Shown one piece after another: positions 1 to 6,221 of a stretch of 11,723 nt of DNA. Position 1 is the stretch's first letter. Every line of letters starts with the position of its first letter. A model generated the notes under the pieces. That model worked only from the letters and a program-made list of their open reading frames with translations. It did not search any database and was not told the DNA's origin. This DNA comes from CAZTJA01 sp964613745 (GTDB taxonomy: Bacteria > Desulfobacterota > Desulfomonilia > Desulfomonilales > Desulfomonilaceae): positions 1-11,723 of the forward strand of contig CAZTJA010000097.1 of assembly GCA_964613745.1 (NCBI GenBank), given 5' to 3'. The position numbers and the translations under genes are program-made.

Positions 1-2
1 TG

Positions 3-78
3 TGGTGGGCCGTCGGGGGCTCGAACCCCAAACCTACTGATTAAGAGTCAGTTGCTCTACCAGTTGAGCTAACGGCCC
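3..78 (-). tRNA. tRNA-Lys (anticodon CUU), CCA encoded
   Basis: Read on the minus strand this is a full 76-nt cloverleaf. The acceptor stem is GGGCCGT/ACGGCCC with all seven pairs. The D arm is GCTC/GAGC. The anticodon stem is ACTGA/TCAGT around the loop CTCTTAA, which gives anticodon CTT and so reads AAG lysine codons. The T stem is TGGGG/CCCCG with loop TTCGAGC. The discriminator base is A and the 3' CCA is encoded in the DNA. The 3' end is two bases from the left edge of the window, so anything downstream of it, including its terminator, is out of view. Confidence 0.97.
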
Positions 79-92
79 ATAAGGAAACAACA

Positions 93-121
93 TTGTTACC
101 TACACACGGACAGAATGTCAA
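93..121 (-). promoter_or_regulatory. sigma70-type promoter of the tRNA-Lys gene
   Basis: On the minus strand a perfect -35 TTGACA (116-121) is followed, after 17 bases, by TAACAA (93-98) as the -10. Transcription would start about seven bases before the tRNA 5' end, as expected for a short 5' leader removed by RNase P. The -10 is weak but the -35 and spacing are ideal. Confidence 0.7.
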
Positions 122-183
122 TACCTGGTGCGAATTTTTGGAGGACTCAATCTTTCTTTTCTGCTCGACCCAACGCTTAGCAC

Positions 184-212
184 TTGATCATAGTCGTAAT
201 GGAATTTATGAT
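184..212 (+). promoter_or_regulatory. sigma70-type promoter of the zinc-ribbon/DUF362 operon
   Basis: A -35 TTGATC (184-189, 4 of 6 matches) and a -10 TATGAT (207-212, 5 of 6) are separated by 17 bases. The predicted start is near 219, about 20 bases before the GTG start codon at 239. A 6-bp inverted repeat, TGGAAT (200-205) and ATTCCA (218-223), brackets the -10 and the predicted start and could be an operator. Confidence 0.55.
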
Positions 213-229
213 ATCGCATTCCAATCCTT

Positions 230-233
230 GAGG
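230..233 (+). promoter_or_regulatory. Shine-Dalgarno GAGG that decides the start of the zinc-ribbon gene
   Basis: GAGG lies five bases before the GTG at 239. The other in-frame GTG, at 233, overlaps this site and has no ribosome binding site of its own, so 239 is the likely start. Confidence 0.6.
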
Positions 234-238
234 TGTTC

Positions 239-1234
239 GTGAATCAATCTGGATCAAAAAAGAGGGTTAACGTTGGAGCCTTCTTAGAGATGTATGAGAG
301 GGGGCGTTCAGAGCAGGAACTCAGGGAGAAATTTGGCCTGAAGCACAGCCAACTGGAATATCTTGTGTCCACTCTGGTTCAAAATGGAAAAATCACTGAT
401 GAACTCAAACAAAATAGAACTGAGAATCTCAGAATAAACTACGGCACCGAAGACGGCCCCCTAGATCCGCATAGGAGAGCCGCCGTTGATCTGAATACGG
501 GACTAGTTGTTCATTGCCCATCATGCGGGGCATCCGTAAAGCGGGACAGCAATACCTGCGAATACTGCAACTCACCGTTGGATTTCAACGGAAAGGGTAA
601 GACGATTCCATGCCCTTATTGTTTTACGGAAACTCCGGCTGACGGACGATATTGCATCAGTTGCGCGACGCAGATCAAGGACAGAGTCAAGGATGGTTTG
701 GTAATAGAAGAGAGATTATGCCCGAGATGTGACAAACCGATGAAGGGGAGGACTGTCGGGGACTTTTCCGTTATTTATTGCCAGCCATGTCAGGGTTACT
801 TTATTCCTCATGCAGTATTCGAAATGATTCAAGAACGCGGCGAGAGAGCGTTCATTCCCACCGATCAAATACGAAATCATCCAAACGAAGGTCTGCAGCA
901 GGAGATTCGATACGTCCGTTGCCCTGTATGTCGTAAAATTATGAATCGCACAAATTTTGGTAGAATCTCAGGAGTAATTATAGACACCTGCCGAGGACAC
1001 GGTCTCTGGTTCGATCAGGGTGAGATCGAAAAGATCATGAATTTTATAGCCCGTGGAGGAATAGCGAAATCTAAAGAATTGGAAATGCAGAAGTTAAGGG
1101 ATGATGAAAAATTAGCGAAAATCAGGAATATTCAGTTGAGCAGGCCGGCAAATGAGTCGTACTCGACTTGGGATGTTGCTCCTGCGACCCTTGATATTGT
1201 AGATGTAATGAAGTGGTTATTCGGAGCACGATAA
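239..1234 (+). CDS. Zinc-ribbon protein with tandem zf-TFIIB domains and an N-terminal helical (HTH-like) region
   Basis: The product is 331 residues from GTG 239, chosen for the GAGG five bases upstream. Residues 10-60 are helical, with a pattern like a small winged-helix or HTH module. Two rubredoxin-like ribbons follow, with cysteines at 93, 96, 107, 110 and at 125, 128, 139, 142. Two zf-TFIIB-type domains come next: C161, C164, C181, C184, and C228, C231, C251 with H254 in the fourth position, followed by the GLWFD signature. The protein can therefore hold four structural zinc ions. No signal peptide or membrane segment is seen. It is the first gene of an operon with the DUF362 gene 25 bases downstream. 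Zf-TFIIB domain proteins are common in deltaproteobacteria but their role is not established. Nucleic-acid or protein binding is inferred from the fold only; no catalytic motif is visible. Confidence 0.85.
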   Translation: MNQSGSKKRVNVGAFLEMYERGRSEQELREKFGLKHSQLEYLVSTLVQNGKITDELKQNRTENLRINYGTEDGPLDPHRRAAVDLNTGLVVHCPSCGASVKRDSNTCEYCNSPLDFNGKGKTIPCPYCFTETPADGRYCISCATQIKDRVKDGLVIEERLCPRCDKPMKGRTVGDFSVIYCQPCQGYFIPHAVFEMIQERGERAFIPTDQIRNHPNEGLQQEIRYVRCPVCRKIMNRTNFGRISGVIIDTCRGHGLWFDQGEIEKIMNFIARGGIAKSKELEMQKLRDDEKLAKIRNIQLSRPANESYSTWDVAPATLDIVDVMKWLFGAR

Positions 1235-1259
1235 TTAAGCAATTTCTTAGGAGTTTTAT

Positions 1260-2351
1260 ATGGGCGATAGATCAGTAGTAGCGGTTCAGAAAACAACCCC
1301 CGAAACCGTTATGGAAGATATACGAGCAGCGATGGAAAATGCGGGATTCAGGAAGTTTCTCGATCCCGAAAAAACCGTTATATTGAAAGACAATATCTCT
1401 TGGCATTTCCCTTTCTTGGGGGCGAATACTACGCCATGGCAGCTGGAAGGTGTAATTCGTACACTGAGAGATGCAGGCTATAAAGATATAGTATGTGTTC
1501 AGAATGAAACCGTTGTTACAAATGCCTTTAAGGGTGAGAAATTAAACAAATACGTCCCAATTTTCCGAAAGTATGACATTCCGGTGCTGTACAATTTCCG
1601 GGAGCAGGATATAAAGTGGATTCAGTTTAGGCCAAGAGCGAAAATGAGAATTTTGGACGATATTTTTCCTGACGGGATACGTATTCCGGAATATTTCATT
1701 GGGAAAAGTATTATTCATCTTCCCACCGTCAAATGTCACATTTATACCGGCACTACAGGATCTATGAAAAATGCCTTCGGAGGGCTTCTGAATTCGAGAA
1801 GGCATTACACCCACTCCGTAATTCACGAAACGTTAAATGATTTACTCGATATTCAAAAAGAGATTCATTCGGGGATATTTACGGTAATGGATGGAACAAT
1901 ATGCGGTGCCGGACCCGGCCCTCGGACGATGATCCCCGTGGAAAAAGATTTCATGCTCGCATCAGCGGATAGCGTTGCCATAGATGCAGTAGCCGCCAAG
2001 ATGATGGGCTTTGATCCTATGAATCTTGATTTTATCCGAATTGCACATGATTCAGGGCTGGGGACGGGGCGATTAGACGAAATCGATGTAGTAGGTTACG
2101 ACATTTCCGGAGAAAACTGGGGCTTCACCGTGGGGAACAACGCCGCTTCGCTGGTCGGCAAATTCATCTGGTTCGGCCCCTTGCGATCTGTCCAAAAACT
2201 ATTTTTCCGAACTCCACTTGTCTATCTTTTCGTCTTTGGCTCATTTTTTTACCATGACTATGTATACTGGCCATTTAAAGCTAAACCTCAGATGGAAGCA
2301 TTTAAGAAGACGAGCAAGTGGGGAAATCTTTTCGACCGCTACCCGGAATAA
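1260..2351 (+). CDS. DUF362 domain protein
   Basis: This 363-residue protein belongs to the DUF362 family (PF04015). Diagnostic stretches are the GSMKNAFGG segment (168-175 region), the following histidine-rich part H182/H185/H189, MDGTICGAGPGP (210-221), and the block around 233-250 where a serine-aspartate pair precedes an alanine-rich helix. Some DUF362 proteins carry a C-terminal 4Fe-4S ferredoxin domain; this one does not. It ends instead in an aromatic, hydrophobic stretch at about 314-340 that could contact the membrane. The ATG has AGGAG (1249-1253) six bases upstream and lies 25 bases after the zinc-ribbon gene, so the two are probably co-transcribed. The biochemical activity of the family is poorly defined, so none is assigned. 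It ends six bases from the minus-strand gene that converges on it. Confidence 0.88.
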   Translation: MGDRSVVAVQKTTPETVMEDIRAAMENAGFRKFLDPEKTVILKDNISWHFPFLGANTTPWQLEGVIRTLRDAGYKDIVCVQNETVVTNAFKGEKLNKYVPIFRKYDIPVLYNFREQDIKWIQFRPRAKMRILDDIFPDGIRIPEYFIGKSIIHLPTVKCHIYTGTTGSMKNAFGGLLNSRRHYTHSVIHETLNDLLDIQKEIHSGIFTVMDGTICGAGPGPRTMIPVEKDFMLASADSVAIDAVAAKMMGFDPMNLDFIRIAHDSGLGTGRLDEIDVVGYDISGENWGFTVGNNAASLVGKFIWFGPLRSVQKLFFRTPLVYLFVFGSFFYHDYVYWPFKAKPQMEAFKKTSKWGNLFDRYPE

Positions 2352-2357
2352 GTTTAA

Positions 2358-2783
2358 TCAAAGTCCTCGAAAAAAAGCCTCGTTCAACTGATCGTTCAGT
2401 TCTTTTCGTACTTGTCCGCGAAGTGCCGCCACATCTTTACGCCATTGATCCACTTTTTCGAGGGCTTCATTCTCCCATGGAAGGCGTTCACTCTGAGGTT
2501 TTTCCAGAATGTCTCGTTCCAGTTCTTTGGGCACAGGTGACTGCAGAAGGCTTTCATAACGAGTTTTGATTCTTCTGATGATTTGGAGAAGTTTAAGCAG
2601 GTCCTCCCTGGAGAGCTTTCGTTCAGGTTCCCCTGAGTGTTTGGGCACAAGCTTCAATTCTTCCAATGGTGTACCCTCTTTGAGGGCTTTGTTAATAAGT
2701 TTTTTTAGGTGCTTGTAGTTGCTTTTGAAGTCACCGGGAGGTTCGGAAACTCCAGCGGCCGGATTGGAAAAAGGTAATAACAT
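2358..2783 (-). CDS. Small charged helical protein of unknown function
   Basis: I do not recognise this 141-residue protein. It is rich in Lys, Glu, Arg and Leu and is predicted to be mostly helical, with amphipathic stretches at about residues 25-40, 60-85 and 105-140 that could form a coiled coil. It has no cysteine or catalytic motif. The start ATG at 2783 has AGGAGG exactly seven bases upstream. The frame stays open to another ATG at 2867, which would add 28 residues with an Arg-rich then hydrophobic section resembling a signal peptide. That ATG also has AGGAGG, but only two bases away, which is too close to be efficient. Its 3' end lies tail to tail with the DUF362 gene, six bases apart. 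Confidence 0.65.
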   Translation of the reverse strand: MLLPFSNPAAGVSEPPGDFKSNYKHLKKLINKALKEGTPLEELKLVPKHSGEPERKLSREDLLKLLQIIRRIKTRYESLLQSPVPKELERDILEKPQSERLPWENEALEKVDQWRKDVAALRGQVRKELNDQLNEAFFRGL

Positions 2784-2790
2784 AACCATA

Positions 2791-2796
2791 CCTCCT
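2791..2796 (-). promoter_or_regulatory. Shine-Dalgarno AGGAGG that decides the start of the small helical protein
   Basis: A perfect AGGAGG on the minus strand lies seven bases before the ATG at 2783 and one base before an in-frame ATG at 2789. The spacing favours 2783. A second AGGAGG just upstream of the alternative start at 2867 is spaced only two bases from that ATG. Confidence 0.6.
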
Positions 2797-2939
2797 GCAG
2801 TAAAAAAAGGTGAAAACACGAGACGAGTCCGACGAGCCCGTTCTCGGAAACAATGCGCAGATATCATGGCCTCCTGTCTGAGTCAAGAAATATGTTCGCT
2901 TAAATGCTATTATCACTGATATTAAGAAAAAAGAATTAA

Positions 2940-2971
2940 GGTTGTTTCCGCGGTATACGCGGTCAATAACC
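2940..2971. repeat. Imperfect palindrome centred on GTATA
   Basis: CCGCG (2948-2952) and CGCGG (2958-2962) form a perfect inverted repeat around GTATA. The arms resume outside it with GGTT (2940-2943) and AACC (2968-2971). It is GC-rich inside AT-rich DNA. It could be an operator or a terminator-like hairpin, but no run of T follows on either strand. Confidence 0.4.
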
Positions 2972-3112
2972 GAAAAATAGTCAAGAAGAATTTCTTAAAC
3001 ATTATTTAACCTATTAAAATCAGGATACAAGTTAATCTGCATCATAGAAACTCCGATCATTCTACCGTCCTCTGAACATATGAATCAGCACACACGAAGT
3101 GTTTGCGGGCGG

Positions 3113-3141
3113 TTTTCAAAAGAGAATGGAGTGCTTATATA
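3113..3141 (+). promoter_or_regulatory. sigma70-type promoter of uvrA
   Basis: A -35 TTTTCA (3113-3118, 4 of 6) and a -10 TATATA (3136-3141, 4 of 6) are 17 bases apart. The predicted start, near 3148, is only about seven bases from the GTG start codon, leaving no room for a Shine-Dalgarno site in the transcript. Confidence 0.45.
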
Positions 3142-3154
3142 CTAGATTGATTTT

Positions 3155-6148
3155 GTGAAACTGGACGGCAAATTGGGATCAAACAAAATACTCATCAGGG
3201 GTGCTCGAGAGCACAATCTTAAAAATATCGATGTAGATATTCCACGGGACAAATTAGTTGTAATTACCGGATTATCCGGTTCAGGTAAGTCCACTCTGGC
3301 CTTTGATACTATTTACGCGGAAGGGCAGCGTCGTTACGTTGAATCCCTGTCCGCTTACGCTCGGCAGTTCTTGGAGATGATGGACAAGCCGGACGTTGAT
3401 CTCATTGAAGGATTGTCCCCGGCGATCAGTATTGAACAGAAGACCACATCCAAAAATCCTCGATCAACTGTAGGTACTGTAACTGAAATTTACGATTATC
3501 TTCGTTTGCTGTATGCCAGGGTAGGGGAACCACACTGTTGGGAATGTGGAAAACCAATCACGTCTATGACCATCCAGCAAATGACCGACAAGGTCATGCA
3601 ATTCGAACCGGGTTCAAGGATTCACTTACTGGCTCCAATAATTTCCGGTAGGAAAGGGGAGTATCATAAAGAAATACAGAACCTTGTCAGAGAAGGATTC
3701 GTTCGAGCCAAAATTGATGGTGAAATGCATGATCTAGGTCAGGAGATTCGGCTTGACAAGAACAAGAAACATACAATCCATGTTGTTGTAGACCGTCTAG
3801 TTGTTAAGCTTGGAATTGAAAAGAGGTTGGCGGATTCACTTGAAACCGCATTGAAAATGGGGCACGGAACCGTATTGGTGGAAATTCTGGGTGGGGAGAC
3901 GCACCTTTTCAGTGAAAAGTTTGCTTGTCCGGAACATGGCGTGTCCATAGGTGAAATGTCTCCTCGACTGTTCTCCTTCAACAACCCGTTCGGCGCCTGC
4001 GAAGTTTGCGGTGGTCTTGGCATCAAGATACGATTTGACCCTGATCTGGTTATCCCCGATCCCCTGATTTCAGTTCGAAACGGCGCAATAGCTCCTTGGG
4101 AAAACAGGAATTCCATTTTCTTTTACCAGATGATCGATTCTTTGGCGGATCACTATGGATTTGACACAAATACGCCGTTTGCAGAATTGCCTCAAAAAAT
4201 CCAGAATATGATTCTCTATGGTTCGGGGTCTGAGGAAATCAGCTTTTATTATGAACGGGACGGCCGCAAACATTTTTTCAGAAAGCCATTTGAGGGCGTG
4301 CTGCCTAATTTAGAGCGTCGGTATCGCGAGTCTCAGGCCGAGGATATTGACGATGATCTTAGCAGATTCATGAGTTCCGTTCGGTGTGCGTCCTGCGATG
4401 GAGCCAGATTGAGAAAAGAGGCACGGCATGTTCTCATAGGTGGAATGCCTATTCATGAATTCACCGCATTGTCCGTCAGGGAAGCGGCTGAATTTGTCAC
4501 CACCCTTGAGTTTGACGAACGGCGATCGGAAATCAGCAGAAGAATTGTAAAGGAAATACGTGAGAGACTCGGATTTCTTGAAAAAGTCGGTTTGGGGTAT
4601 TTGACCCTGGATCGGTCATCCGCAACCTTGTCCGGAGGCGAATCACAACGGATCCGATTAGCCACGCAAGTTGGATCATCATTAGTGGGTGTTCTCTATA
4701 TTCTGGATGAACCAAGCATTGGATTACACCAGAGAGATAATCAACGTTTGCTCTCCACCTTATTAGAATTGCGGGACATGGGTAATTCGGTCCTGGTCGT
4801 GGAACATGATCCCGAAACGATTCTGAATGCCGATCATGTTATAGACATGGGGCCGGGCGCAGGAAGAATGGGTGGAGAAGTCGTATTTTCCGGAAAACCG
4901 TCGGAAATTTTAGCTTCCGATGCCTCATTGACCGGCAAATTTCTATCCGGCCGCGAGTGCATATTAGTTCCTGAAAGCCGTAGAAAGCCTGGAAAGCGGA
5001 AGCTTGGCATTAAGGGGGCTCGGGCGAACAATCTTAAGAATGTAAATGTAGAAATACCTCTGGGACTGTTCACGTGCATAACCGGAGTGTCAGGATCGGG
5101 TAAAAGCACTCTTATCATAGACATACTGCTAAAGACCCTGTCCCAGAAATTGTACAGAAGCAAAAATAAGGCGGGTGAAGTAGATGCAATTACCGGAATC
5201 TCACATATCGACAAAGTCATTGATATAGACCAGAGTCCCATTGGAAGGACTCCTCGCTCAAACCCCGCAACATACACGCAAGTATTCACGCATATTCGCG
5301 AAGTATTTTCTCAATTGCCGGAATCCAAAGTGCGCGGCTATAAGCCCGGACGATATAGCTTTAATGTGAAAGGTGGTCGGTGCGAAGCATGTAAAGGGGA
5401 TGGCATTATAAAAATAGAAATGCATTTTCTCCCGGATGTGTATGTCAAATGCGACGTTTGCCAGGGAAAGAGGTACAACCGCGAAACTCTGGACATAAAA
5501 TACAAGGGTAAGAACATTGCCGACGTTTTGGACATGACGGTAAATCAGGCCGCGGAATTCATGCAAAATATTCCGGCCATCCACAACAAGCTTCAAACGA
5601 TTCAGGCAGTGGGCTTAGGTTATATTAAATTAGGTCAAGCAGCTACGACTTTGTCCGGCGGAGAGGCACAAAGAATAAAACTATCCAAGGAATTGTCTAA
5701 AAGGAGTACCGGTAGGACTCTCTACATCCTGGACGAACCGACTACGGGCTTGCATTTCGCCGACGTTCAAAATTTACTGAATGTCCTTTCTTCGCTCGTC
5801 GCAGGCGGCAATACGGTCGTGGTAATTGAACATAATATGGATGTCATAAAAACAGCGGATCACATTATAGACTTGGGTCCGGAAGGGGGAACTGAGGGTG
5901 GTAAGGTCATTGCCGTGGGCAGTCCGGAACAGATTGCCGAAACCCCAGGATCCTACACCGGGATCTATCTCAGAGACGTATTAGCGAACTCATGTGGCTA
6001 TGACAAGTTCAGTGTGACACATGAACTAACTCCCAGTATTGAAGCTGTGAGTAATCTGAATCGGCCCTCAGCTTCGCCGAACGGTAACAAGCCGAAGCGG
6101 CATTCCACAAAGAAAGCCGCCAAAAAACGAGTAGCAGTTTCTCGCTGA
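3155..6148 (+). CDS. uvrA: UvrABC excinuclease subunit A
   Basis: UvrA is the damage-sensing ATPase of nucleotide excision repair. As a dimer it loads UvrB on lesions in the cytoplasm. This 997-residue copy has the tandem ABC architecture. Walker A motifs lie at 39-46 and 644-651, LSGGE signatures at 492-496 and 833-837, each followed by a Walker B (ILDEPS and ILDEPT). Zinc-module cysteines are visible at C743, C746, C766, C769. The N-terminal module reads C258, H261, C282, C285, with His where E. coli has Cys. Extra pairs lie at C128/C131 and C411/C414. It is longer than the 940-residue E. coli protein, partly because of a Lys/Arg-rich tail after about residue 945. The GTG start is the first possible in this frame, since an in-frame TAG lies at 3143. 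No clear Shine-Dalgarno precedes it. It stands alone as a transcription unit and converges on the acyl-CoA ligase gene. Confidence 0.97.
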   Translation: MKLDGKLGSNKILIRGAREHNLKNIDVDIPRDKLVVITGLSGSGKSTLAFDTIYAEGQRRYVESLSAYARQFLEMMDKPDVDLIEGLSPAISIEQKTTSKNPRSTVGTVTEIYDYLRLLYARVGEPHCWECGKPITSMTIQQMTDKVMQFEPGSRIHLLAPIISGRKGEYHKEIQNLVREGFVRAKIDGEMHDLGQEIRLDKNKKHTIHVVVDRLVVKLGIEKRLADSLETALKMGHGTVLVEILGGETHLFSEKFACPEHGVSIGEMSPRLFSFNNPFGACEVCGGLGIKIRFDPDLVIPDPLISVRNGAIAPWENRNSIFFYQMIDSLADHYGFDTNTPFAELPQKIQNMILYGSGSEEISFYYERDGRKHFFRKPFEGVLPNLERRYRESQAEDIDDDLSRFMSSVRCASCDGARLRKEARHVLIGGMPIHEFTALSVREAAEFVTTLEFDERRSEISRRIVKEIRERLGFLEKVGLGYLTLDRSSATLSGGESQRIRLATQVGSSLVGVLYILDEPSIGLHQRDNQRLLSTLLELRDMGNSVLVVEHDPETILNADHVIDMGPGAGRMGGEVVFSGKPSEILASDASLTGKFLSGRECILVPESRRKPGKRKLGIKGARANNLKNVNVEIPLGLFTCITGVSGSGKSTLIIDILLKTLSQKLYRSKNKAGEVDAITGISHIDKVIDIDQSPIGRTPRSNPATYTQVFTHIREVFSQLPESKVRGYKPGRYSFNVKGGRCEACKGDGIIKIEMHFLPDVYVKCDVCQGKRYNRETLDIKYKGKNIADVLDMTVNQAAEFMQNIPAIHNKLQTIQAVGLGYIKLGQAATTLSGGEAQRIKLSKELSKRSTGRTLYILDEPTTGLHFADVQNLLNVLSSLVAGGNTVVVIEHNMDVIKTADHIIDLGPEGGTEGGKVIAVGSPEQIAETPGSYTGIYLRDVLANSCGYDKFSVTHELTPSIEAVSNLNRPSASPNGNKPKRHSTKKAAKKRVAVSR

Positions 6149-6187
6149 CATTAATGGATCTTATTAAGTATTGAACCAAGGGCAGGA

Positions 6188-6207
6188 GGGGAGCGTTTGC
6201 GCTCCCC
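6188..6207. terminator. Hairpin between convergent uvrA and acyl-CoA ligase genes
   Basis: GGGGAGCG (6188-6195) and CGCTCCCC (6200-6207) form a perfect 8-bp stem with the loop TTTG. It lies 40 bases after the uvrA stop and 15 bases beyond the ligase stop, so it could serve both genes. No run of T follows on either strand, so it is not a textbook intrinsic terminator. It may work bidirectionally or protect 3' ends. Confidence 0.6.
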
Positions 6208-6221
6208 CCAAAATGAGATGA

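Larger units (their letters stand above)
2784..3154. other. 371-base divergent intergenic region upstream of uvrA
   Basis: The region separates the small minus-strand gene from uvrA. It holds the AGGAGG of the small gene, possibly 28 additional codons of it (2784-2867), a GC palindrome at 2940-2971 and the uvrA promoter at 3113-3141. The middle (about 2975-3110) is AT-rich and I see no gene there. I found no site matching the proteobacterial LexA consensus, so SOS control of uvrA is not evident. Confidence 0.6.

Noticed and set aside
3..78. tRNA gene as an integration site for a mobile element
   Set aside because: Integration would be at the tRNA 3' end, at the window's left edge, and no integrase, direct repeat or phage-like gene is visible.
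2386..2401. AACTGA/TCAGTT hairpin followed by a few T, as a terminator for the DUF362 gene
   Set aside because: It is only six base pairs and AT-rich, and lies inside the 3' coding end of the converging gene; too weak to call.
3040..3154. LexA (SOS) box upstream of uvrA
   Set aside because: Neither a CTGT-N8-ACAG site nor a GAAC-N4-GTTC site is present; GAACATATGAAT at 3074 matches only one half.
4834..5596. Long minus-strand open frames inside uvrA
   Set aside because: They lie opposite a strongly conserved UvrA reading frame, their translations have no domain-like pattern, and they lack ribosome binding sites.
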